From Polycyclovorans sp046565985 (lineage in GTDB: Bacteria > Pseudomonadota > Gammaproteobacteria > Nevskiales > Nevskiaceae), in NCBI GenBank assembly GCA_046565985.1, contig JBKHXN010000004.1, positions 1-20,248 of the forward strand: DNA of 20,248 nt, read 5' to 3'. The position numbers and the translations under genes are program-made. Within the stretch, counting starts at the first letter, position 1, and every line of letters begins with the position of its first letter. Shown here piece by piece: positions 7,951-14,696 of the stretch. The notes under the pieces were generated by a model. That model worked only from the letters and a program-made list of their open reading frames with translations. It was not told the DNA's origin and ran no database searches.

Positions 7951-8744
7951 CGGCCCACCAGGCGAAGAAACGCTTCGGCCAGAACTTCCTGCACGATGCC
8001 CAGGTCATCGCCCGCATCCTGCGCGCGGTGGCGCCACGGCCGGGCGAGAACCTGGTGGAGATCGGGCCCGGCCTGGGCGCGCTCACCGTGCCCCTGCTGG
8101 CCGCGGCCGGCGAGCTCGACGTGGTGGAGATCGACCGTGACGTGATCCCGCTGCTGCTCAAGGCCTGCGGCGAGGCGCCGGGCCTGCGCATCACCCAGGC
8201 CGACGCGCTGACGCTGGACTATGGCCGGTTTCTGCGCCACCCCGGGCCGCTGCGCCTGATCGGCAACCTGCCCTACAACATCTCGACGCCGCTGCTGTTC
8301 CATCTGCTCGGCTTTGCCGGGCAGATTCGCGACATGCACTTCATGCTGCAGAAAGAAGTCGTGGAGCGCATCTGCGCCGGACCGGGCGAGGACGCCTACG
8401 GGCGCCTGAGCGTGGCGATCGCGGCGCGCGCCGAGGCGGTGAGCCTGTTCGCCGTCGGCGCCGGCGCCTTTCGCCCCGCTCCGCAGGTCACCTCGGCAGT
8501 AGTCCGGCTGCGGCCGCGCACGCCGGATTTCACGGTGCACGACTGGGGTGATTTCGACCGGCTGGTCGCAGCGGCTTTCTCGCAGCGGCGCAAGCGCCTG
8601 TCCAATGCGCTCAAGCCACTGCTCAGCGCGGCCCAGATCGCCGCCTGCGATGTGGACCCGGGCGCGCGTGCCGAGGTGGTGCCCCCGGCGGCCTTTGCGC
8701 GGCTGGCACTGGCCTGGTCACGCACACGGCCAGAACAAGGCTAG
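7947..8744 (+). CDS. rsmA: 16S rRNA (adenine1518/1519-N6)-dimethyltransferase RsmA
   Basis: Dimethylates two adjacent adenines in the 3' terminal hairpin of 16S rRNA during 30S maturation, using S-adenosylmethionine (the KsgA protein). The 265-residue product opens with the family's KKRFGQNFLHD. It carries the SAM-binding EIGPGLGALT at about residue 37 and the target-adenine motif NLPYN at 107-111. The C-terminal helical domain has AFSQRRKRLSNALK. The ATG at 7947 overlaps the pdxA stop by four bases (ATGA), which implies coupling; the frame is open far upstream, but those residues are pdxA in another frame. The stop codon lies in CTAG 8741-8744, which also gives the stop of the convergent cyclase gene. 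The apaG/apaH genes that often follow are absent. Confidence 0.96.
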   Translation: MTAHQAKKRFGQNFLHDAQVIARILRAVAPRPGENLVEIGPGLGALTVPLLAAAGELDVVEIDRDVIPLLLKACGEAPGLRITQADALTLDYGRFLRHPGPLRLIGNLPYNISTPLLFHLLGFAGQIRDMHFMLQKEVVERICAGPGEDAYGRLSVAIAARAEAVSLFAVGAGAFRPAPQVTSAVVRLRPRTPDFTVHDWGDFDRLVAAAFSQRRKRLSNALKPLLSAAQIAACDVDPGARAEVVPPAAFARLALAWSRTRPEQG

Positions 8745-11700
8745 AACAGCGGCACTGCCTTGTGCCTGGCCAGCCAGCGGCGGGCCTCGGTCAGCGGCAG
8801 GCCCTCGGCAAACAGCTCGCCCGACATCAGGCTGCACCCCAGCGCGGCCAGGGCTTTCTGCTGTTCGGGCGTGACCACCCCGCGGGCGATCAGCGGCATG
8901 CCCTGTTTCTGCGCCTGGGCAAACTGGCGGCGCAGGCCCTCACGGATCTCCTCTTCACCCAGCTGCTCGGCGAATGCCGGGCTGAGCAGCACGGCGTGGA
9001 TCGGTATGGGGCCGCTGGCCTCCGGCAGACTGGCGTCCAGCGGCAGGTCACGCAGCGCAAAGCGCACGCCCAGACGCTTGAGGGTGTTCAGCGTCTCCGC
9101 TGGCGCGCCCTGTGCCTCGCCCAGGCCGTCACGCCCCAGCACCATCACCAGACGCGCCGGTGGCACCTTGAAGCGCTCCAGCAGGTGCAGCAGATACGCG
9201 GCGAATTCGGCGTCGCGCAACTGCCATCCCGAGACATCGGCAAACACCGGCAGCACCGGAATCTTGTTGTTCTGGGCGTGGCGGATCTGCGAACACACGG
9301 CCGCGATCTGCCAGAGCTCGATATCGCCCAGCATGCCGGTACGGGTGGCGGCGCTGAGCACCTCCGGCGCCTCCACCCGGCCGTGGCGCAGGTGCTCCCA
9401 CCAGATGCTGGCCAGCCCGGCGCAGGCCTGGCCGGTCGGGACGTTCATCACCGGGCTGAGCAGCAGGTTGAACTGGTTGAGTGCCACCGCGGCGTGCAGC
9501 TCGCGCTCCAGTTCGAGCTTGCGCTGGCGCTCGGGCGAGATCTCGGAACTGAACAGGCGGTATTGGCCGCGTCCGGACTGCTTGGCCTGGTACATCGCGC
9601 CGTCGGCGTGGCGGATGAGATTCTCCGGATTGCTCTCGTCCAGCGGATAGACCGCGATGCCGATGCTGGGGGAGATCACGATATCCAGCCCCGGCAGGTC
9701 CAGTGCCTCGCGGAAGCGCTCTAGGATCTTGTCGGCGAGGATCTCGGCGTCCTCCACGCCGCGCAGGCCCGGGGCGATGATCACGAACTCATCACCACCC
9801 AGGCGCGCGACCGTGTCGGTGGCACGCAGCATGTCCTGCAGCCGATTGGCGACGCGCTGCAGCACCTGGTCACCTACTTCGTGGCCGTGCTGGTCATTGA
9901 TCTTCTTGAAGCCGTCAAGGTCGATGAACAGCACCGCCACCTGACGGCCGTTGCGCACGGCCACCGCCAGGGCCTGGCGCAGCCGGTCGAACAGCATGGA
10001 ACGGTTGGGCAGGCCGGTCAGCGGGTCGCGGTGCGCCAGACGCTCGAGATTCTCCTCTGCGGCGAGCCGCTCGGTGATATCCACGACCATGGCCATGAAA
10101 ACCGGCGGCTCCTCGTCACGCGAATAGTTCAGGCGGACTTCCACCGGGTATTCGGTACCATCCGCACGCCGATGCTGCGCCCGATAGCTGAGATGATCGA
10201 CCTGACCGTTGCGCAATTGGTTGAGCAGCGCCTGGAACTGCTCGGCGGTGATGCCGCTGCTGATCGACAGCGGGGTCATCCTCCGCAGCTGCTCTTCGCT
10301 GTAGCCCAGGTTGCGGCGCGCCCCGCGGTTGATCTCGAGGAACTGCAGCGTCTGTGCGTTGAAGATGTAGACCTCTTCCACGGCACTGTCGAGCAGCCGG
10401 CCCAGACGGGAGGCGAGACTCTCCCCCGCCAGGCGCTCGCTGATGTCCCGTATGAGCACCACCAGGCCGTTCTCGCCGTCCACGGACATGGGCTGTACGT
10501 TCAGCTCCACCGGGAAGGTGGTGGCATCCTTGCGCCAGCCCACGACCTTGGGCAGCCCGCTGGCGCGGCGCGCCCCGGAGTAATCGGACAGGCGCAGACC
10601 TGGCGTATTCAGGAAGGGCGCCGGCATGAGGCGGGTAACGCTGGTGCCGACCAGCTCTTCGCGGGTGTAGCCGAACATGTGCTGGGCGCGGCTGTTGGCA
10701 AAGCGGATGACACCGGCGGGATCAGTGGTCAGCAGGCCCTCGTCCAGGTGGTCCACCACCGCCTGGGAGGCGCGCGACTGCCGGGCAAGCTGCTGCAGGT
10801 AGGTCTGCTGCTCACTGGTGTCGCGGAAGATCATCGCCGCACCGTCCGGCCCGATCTCGGCGCTGGGCATCAGGCAGGCCATCATCTCGATCGGACGCAG
10901 ACCCCCGTCGCGGGCCTTGAGCTGGCAATCCACGGGCAGTACCTGGGTGCCGCTGGCCAGCACCTGCTCGGCAGCGGTGATGCGTGCCTCGCCCTGCGCA
11001 TCCTCGGCGTGGAAAACGCTGTAAACCACGCGCTGGTGGGCATCGGCGAGCTTCCAGCCGGTGAGCCGTTCGGCGGTCTGGTTCATGAATTGCACCCGTG
11101 CCTCGCGGTCGGTGAGAATCAGGCCGTACTGGAGCTGGTCCAGCGCGGTGCCTACCCGCTGGCGCAGGGCCAGCAGCAGGGTTTCGCGCGGCATCTCGGG
11201 ATCCTGCAGCGCGGTGTAATCGAAGCCGGGCGGCCGGATGGCCGGAGGGTCCAGGCGCTCGACCCAGCGCTCGCTTGCCACCAGCGGGCCCCGCAGCCGC
11301 CACAGCAGCACCATCAGCAACAGCAGCACCAGGGTAGCGGCGAGGCCCAGCCAGCCGGACTGGCGCAGCCGCGCGACCGCCGCGTCCTGCACCTCCGCGC
11401 GCAGCGTGGTGCTGATGGCGTAGTCGAAGCTGCCCAGCAGCTGATCCTCGTGCAGCACGCGGCCGCGGCCGGTGACGCCACTGAGCCGGTAGAGCCACTG
11501 CTGAATGGCCTGGTCCGCGTCGGCGGGCAGCAGCGGCAGATCGAGCGTCTGCCACTGGCCGATCTCCGCCAGCACTACCCCGCTGCGGTCGCGCACCCGC
11601 AGATAGCGGATGCCCAGACTGCGACGGCCGTAGAGCTCGCGCACCGCCTCGCGCAGCGCGGGCAGGTGCTGCTCACGCAGCGCGGGCAGGAGCTGCCGCT

Positions 11701-11860
11701 GGGCATGACCGAGCGTGTTTTCCAGGTCCAGCCGCCCCTGCAGACGCTGGGCGGTGAGCAGATTGCCGGTGGCGGCATAGCCCAGCGCCAGCAGGCAGAC
11801 CAGCGCAAGACCCAGCGTCAGGCGACGCAACTGCCAGCGCTCCCTCCAGCCGGTGGTCAT
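8741..11860 (-). CDS. Membrane PAS-GGDEF protein with degenerate EAL domain, last gene of the Tad operon
   Basis: A 1039-residue inner-membrane signalling protein. Residues 13-33 and about 170-189 are transmembrane and enclose a periplasmic region of some 135 residues with no fold I can name. A linker leads to three PAS-type domains (about 240-350, 365-475, 485-598). The GGDEF domain covers 605-770, with LFIDLDGFKKIND (Asp647, Asn655), the signature GGDEF at 688-692 and an RATD inhibitory site at 679-682 spaced five residues before it, so diguanylate cyclase activity with product feedback is expected. The last 250 residues align with EAL domains, but the motifs are gone: AGL at 814-816 for EAL, and none of the usual metal-site acids remain. 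The ATG lies four bases after the tadG stop. An alternative TTG at codon 11 has a better Shine-Dalgarno sequence (GGAGGGAG). Confidence 0.92.
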   Translation of the reverse strand: MTTGWRERWQLRRLTLGLALVCLLALGYAATGNLLTAQRLQGRLDLENTLGHAQRQLLPALREQHLPALREAVRELYGRRSLGIRYLRVRDRSGVVLAEIGQWQTLDLPLLPADADQAIQQWLYRLSGVTGRGRVLHEDQLLGSFDYAISTTLRAEVQDAAVARLRQSGWLGLAATLVLLLLMVLLWRLRGPLVASERWVERLDPPAIRPPGFDYTALQDPEMPRETLLLALRQRVGTALDQLQYGLILTDREARVQFMNQTAERLTGWKLADAHQRVVYSVFHAEDAQGEARITAAEQVLASGTQVLPVDCQLKARDGGLRPIEMMACLMPSAEIGPDGAAMIFRDTSEQQTYLQQLARQSRASQAVVDHLDEGLLTTDPAGVIRFANSRAQHMFGYTREELVGTSVTRLMPAPFLNTPGLRLSDYSGARRASGLPKVVGWRKDATTFPVELNVQPMSVDGENGLVVLIRDISERLAGESLASRLGRLLDSAVEEVYIFNAQTLQFLEINRGARRNLGYSEEQLRRMTPLSISSGITAEQFQALLNQLRNGQVDHLSYRAQHRRADGTEYPVEVRLNYSRDEEPPVFMAMVVDITERLAAEENLERLAHRDPLTGLPNRSMLFDRLRQALAVAVRNGRQVAVLFIDLDGFKKINDQHGHEVGDQVLQRVANRLQDMLRATDTVARLGGDEFVIIAPGLRGVEDAEILADKILERFREALDLPGLDIVISPSIGIAVYPLDESNPENLIRHADGAMYQAKQSGRGQYRLFSSEISPERQRKLELERELHAAVALNQFNLLLSPVMNVPTGQACAGLASIWWEHLRHGRVEAPEVLSAATRTGMLGDIELWQIAAVCSQIRHAQNNKIPVLPVFADVSGWQLRDAEFAAYLLHLLERFKVPPARLVMVLGRDGLGEAQGAPAETLNTLKRLGVRFALRDLPLDASLPEASGPIPIHAVLLSPAFAEQLGEEEIREGLRRQFAQAQKQGMPLIARGVVTPEQQKALAALGCSLMSGELFAEGLPLTEARRWLARHKAVPLF

Positions 11861-11864
11861 CCGA

Positions 11865-13640
11865 TCAGCGCGTGAACAGTCGCGGCGGGGAGGCGAGAAC
11901 GCTGTGGACCGTTATATCGGCACCGCCCAGGGTGAGGCCCAGCGGCGAGGCCGCATTGAGCACCGCATCCATGCGGGACGGGAACTGGCTGTTGATGGCA
12001 TCGGTCAGAGCCTGGTCAACAGCCGCTTCCAGCTCGGCGATCTCTTCGTCTACCAAGGGCTGAAGCAGCGGGTCCAGAGGACCGATCACGGTGGCCTCTA
12101 CATCCACTTCCAGATCGCTCAGCGCCTCGGCCATGCCGGCGGCGATGGCGCTGGGCGGCGGCGTACCCAGGCGCTGGGTATCGTCCACGCCATCAAAGGG
12201 GCCTTCGTAGATCAGTTCCTGGTTCTGGTTGCTGCCCAGATTGCCATAGCCCGATCCGGTCGCCACCACCCGCACCGGCACGGTGACTTCCACACCCAGG
12301 GCGTTGGTGACGGTCACGGTGCTGTTGGTATCGAGAATCGTCGAGGGCTGCGGCGAGGGGTTGGGCGCGTTGGGGTTGTCAAACTCCCCCACGCCGAAGC
12401 GGGTGATGCTGGAACGCGCGCCGACGGTGACGATGTCGTTCTCCTGGCCACGCCGCGCGCAGGCGATGTCATCCACCTCGGCCGTGGCCTGTGCGCCCTG
12501 GACGAAGAAGGGCAGCTGCACCGAGGTCAGGCCCAGCACATTGACCGTGAGCGGTGCCTGCCCCTCCACCACGACCTGGGTATTGCGGGCAAAGTTTTCG
12601 TCGCCGGGCGACATGGGCCCACCCGGGGTGAGCACGGCGGACCGCGAGGGCTCGCGGATGTTGACCTGGGCGGTCGCGTCCGGCAGCGGCGGTGGCAGGG
12701 CAATGGGGAGATTGAGCACCCCCGTGGCCACCGCCTGCGCGGCGGCATTGATGATCTGCCCCACGTTCACCAGCGCCTGGGTGGCCGGGTCCTCAAACCC
12801 TTCCTCGATGCCGAGAATCTCGGCGGGCACTAGGGTCAGGGCGGTATCCGCACCGTCGGCCAGCGCATCGGCCGCGGCGGCGGCGGCGCTGTTGCCGGCC
12901 GCGCCCAGAGCATCGGCGATGGCGCGCAGGAAGCCCGGCACGGTGATCGTGTCACGCAGCACTTCACCGGCACTGCCGCCACTGACCTGGGCATCGACGA
13001 AATCGCCGATGCGGATCTCGGCGTTGAACAGGTTCTGGTAGGTGATTGCGTCCAGGTTCACGCCGTCACCGTCGTTGAAGGCCTGGTCAAAGAAATTGTT
13101 GAGCAGCAGCGGATCAAAGGATGCCATGCCAGTGCCCACCGAGACGCTGGCCTGAGGGCGGGATTCCGCCGCGGCCACCGCAATGAGCTGGCCACTGCCG
13201 GTGCCACCGGGCAGCGGGATCAGGCGCGTGGGCATGGGGCGTTGCAGGCGCACCTGCACGGCGCTGTGCTTGACCCCGCCGGTGGTGGCTTCAAAGTAGC
13301 GGATACCGTCCACCACCGTGCGCCGGCCGATCTGCACGTTCTCCGAGAGCACCCAGCTGGCGTCGCCGCCGTTGCGCTCGACGGCGTCACGCGCTTCGTT
13401 GAAAGCGGTCTGCTGCGGATCCACCGGCAGCGCGAGACAGCCGCCGGTGACGCGCGCGGCGTCCAGTGCGGCAAGATTGGTCATGCGCTGCAGCGAGCGC
13501 TGCGTGTAGTACAGCCGGCCCAGATCCAGGGCAAAGCCCAGCGCGGCGATCCCGGCCACGATGCCACCGGCCGCAAACACCGCGGCCACGCCACGCTGAG
13601 GGCGCGGCGGCGCGATCAGCCGCTTACTGGCCGCCGCCAC
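11865..13640 (-). CDS. tadG: TadG-like protein of the Tad pilus locus
   Basis: A 591-residue protein with one N-terminal membrane segment (residues 17-39) preceded by a basic stretch (PPRPQRG), the pattern of TadE/TadG-like proteins. The family part continues through LGRLYYTQRSLQRMTNLAALDAA. The remaining 550 residues, rich in Ala, Asp, Asn and Pro, are expected in the periplasm. TadG is a pseudopilin-related anchor or adhesion component of the Tad machine with no settled biochemical role. Residue +5 after the RG pair is Phe, not Glu, so it does not look like a processed prepilin. The frame is open to an ATG at 13748, but that would lie deep within the preceding gene. GTG 13640 has GGAGG five bases upstream and is chosen. 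It overlaps the DUF3613 gene by 17 bases. Confidence 0.85.
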   Translation of the reverse strand: MAAASKRLIAPPRPQRGVAAVFAAGGIVAGIAALGFALDLGRLYYTQRSLQRMTNLAALDAARVTGGCLALPVDPQQTAFNEARDAVERNGGDASWVLSENVQIGRRTVVDGIRYFEATTGGVKHSAVQVRLQRPMPTRLIPLPGGTGSGQLIAVAAAESRPQASVSVGTGMASFDPLLLNNFFDQAFNDGDGVNLDAITYQNLFNAEIRIGDFVDAQVSGGSAGEVLRDTITVPGFLRAIADALGAAGNSAAAAAADALADGADTALTLVPAEILGIEEGFEDPATQALVNVGQIINAAAQAVATGVLNLPIALPPPLPDATAQVNIREPSRSAVLTPGGPMSPGDENFARNTQVVVEGQAPLTVNVLGLTSVQLPFFVQGAQATAEVDDIACARRGQENDIVTVGARSSITRFGVGEFDNPNAPNPSPQPSTILDTNSTVTVTNALGVEVTVPVRVVATGSGYGNLGSNQNQELIYEGPFDGVDDTQRLGTPPPSAIAAGMAEALSDLEVDVEATVIGPLDPLLQPLVDEEIAELEAAVDQALTDAINSQFPSRMDAVLNAASPLGLTLGGADITVHSVLASPPRLFTR

Positions 13641-13923
13641 CGCCACCTCCACCACTGCCGGCACCAAAACTCTCGCGCTCGAAATCCTCGGGCACCGGAC
13701 GCGTGAAGCTCTCCAGATAGCGGCGATACACCTGGTCCGCCACTTCACCGGTCATGGGGCGCGGTGCGCCCAGGCTGGCGTTACCGCTCTTCTGCAGCTG
13801 CAGCCAGGCGCGGGTTTCCTCGCCATTGGGCGGCAGGCCGGCCGGATTGGCGGCCGAAGCCACACCAACTCCCGCGCCGAAGCAGAAGGCCAGCAGCATT
13901 GCGACAGATCGTTGGCAGCGCAT
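13624..13923 (-). CDS. Small secreted DUF3613-like protein of the Tad locus
   Basis: A 99-residue exported protein. A signal peptide is clear: basic start, hydrophobic core at about 8-21, cleavage after VASA at residue 24. The mature part has the two blocks I associate with DUF3613 proteins found in tad loci: EETRAWLQLQKSGNAS (35-50) and RRYLESFTRPVPEDF (67-81). It ends in a run of eight glycines and Gln. The function is unknown. The position between tadD and tadG matches, from memory, the small gene in the P. aeruginosa tad locus, so a periplasmic accessory role in pilus assembly is likely. GGAG lies five bases before the ATG, and tadD ends 15 bases upstream. Assignment to DUF3613 is by motif memory, not by a search. 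Confidence 0.82.
   Translation of the reverse strand: MRCQRSVAMLLAFCFGAGVGVASAANPAGLPPNGEETRAWLQLQKSGNASLGAPRPMTGEVADQVYRRYLESFTRPVPEDFERESFGAGSGGGGGGGGQ
13646..13650 (-). promoter_or_regulatory. Shine-Dalgarno sequence of tadG inside the DUF3613 glycine tail
   Basis: On the minus strand GGAGG (13650 to 13646) stands five bases before GTG at 13640. The same bases encode glycines of the C-terminal tail of the preceding gene. A second in-frame GTG at 13646 overlaps this site and is less likely to be the start. Confidence 0.5.
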
Positions 13924-13938
13924 GGATACTCCGTTGTA

Positions 13939-14688
13939 TCAGGGGGAGGCCGGCACCGTCGCCAGCCCCCGGGATAGACTTTGCGCCTGTGCGCGCAAGC
14001 CGGCAAGTGTCGCGGCGTTCAGGCCACTGTCGCGGGCCATCTGGGTGGCACGGGCCTCGTCGCCGGTCACCAGCAGCAGCAGGATCAGATTATTGCGGCT
14101 GCGGTTGCCGTCCGGGTCCAGTTCCACCGCCGTGGCAAGCTGGGTCAGCGCCTCCGGATAACGGCCTGCAATCATCAGCGCATAGCCCAGGTCGTTACGG
14201 AATTCCACCTCGGTGGGCCGCAGCCGCACCGCCTGCTGCAGGTGCTGCACGGCGGGCCCCAGCTGCTGGTTACCGGCATAGACCAGCCCCAGCCCGTGGT
14301 GCGCGGGCGCGGCCTCGGAACTGCGCAGCAGACTGGTGTAGAGCGCCGCCGCCTCGGCGTTCTGCCCGAGCTTGCGCCGCGCCTCGGCCTCCAGCAGGCG
14401 CAGGCCGGGCGAAACCGGCTGTGCCCCCTTCTGTGCTTCCACATGGGCCAGCGCGGCGTAGTACTGGCCCTGCGCCAGCATGCTGCGGATCAGGTCGGTG
14501 TGGATGACATCGGTTTCCGCACGGGCGGCCTGCACCTCAGGACTGGCCGGCACGGCGGCCTCGGGCGCGGCCAGCTTCTCGCGCGGCGGACGCGGCGGGC
14601 CGTCCAGGCGCGCGGGCACGGCACAGGCACTGCCCAGGAGGATCAGCAGCCATCCAATAATATGTGATTTTTTATTAAAATAAATCAC
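13939..14688 (-). CDS. tadD: TadD-like tetratricopeptide-repeat protein
   Basis: A 249-residue TPR protein, probably a lipoprotein. Residues 11-22 are a hydrophobic stretch ending in LLGSAC, with Cys22 as the possible lipidation site; the -3 residue is Gly, so the lipobox is imperfect. Repeats occupy about 65-215, the best being QQLGPAVQHLQQAVRLRP (141-158) and GRYPEALTQLATAVELDP (175-192), with the FRNDLGYALMIAG helix before the latter. TadD is the presumed pilotin or assembly scaffold for the RcpA secretin. The start codon is GTG, nine bases after the tadC stop, without a visible Shine-Dalgarno sequence, and it lies within the palindrome at 14655-14695. The first eleven codons are A+T-rich, unlike everything around them. 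Confidence 0.9.
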   Translation of the reverse strand: MIYFNKKSHIIGWLLILLGSACAVPARLDGPPRPPREKLAAPEAAVPASPEVQAARAETDVIHTDLIRSMLAQGQYYAALAHVEAQKGAQPVSPGLRLLEAEARRKLGQNAEAAALYTSLLRSSEAAPAHHGLGLVYAGNQQLGPAVQHLQQAVRLRPTEVEFRNDLGYALMIAGRYPEALTQLATAVELDPDGNRSRNNLILLLLVTGDEARATQMARDSGLNAATLAGLRAQAQSLSRGLATVPASP

Positions 14689-14695
14689 TTTATTG
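14655..14695. repeat. A+T-rich interrupted palindrome over the tadD start
   Basis: Read on the plus strand: CAATAA (14655-14660), three bases, GTGATTT (14664-14670), eleven A/T bases, AAATCAC (14682-14688), one base, TTATTG (14690-14695). Both arm pairs are perfect, 13 paired bases in all. On the transcript the GTG start of tadD (14688-14686) is the first part of the inner stem. The sequence is almost pure A+T in a G+C-rich region. It could be a hairpin limiting tadD translation, an operator for a dimeric regulator, or an RNase processing site. It lacks the G+C stem of an intrinsic terminator. Confidence 0.6.
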
Positions 14696-14696
14696 T

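Noticed and set aside
9881..11875. 664-codon open frame antisense to the cyclase gene
   Set aside because: It mirrors the PAS-GGDEF coding region, with Gln/Leu/Ala/His-rich content and no recognisable domain. It is a composition artefact.
13641..13748. Longer TadG starting at ATG 13748
   Set aside because: It would overlap most of the DUF3613 gene and add an Arg-rich stretch before the normal TadG N-terminus, whereas GTG 13640 has a good ribosome site.
14663..14688. CRP-like site from TGTGA and TCAC in the palindrome
   Set aside because: The half sites are 17 bases apart instead of the 6 needed, so it is not a CRP/Vfr site.
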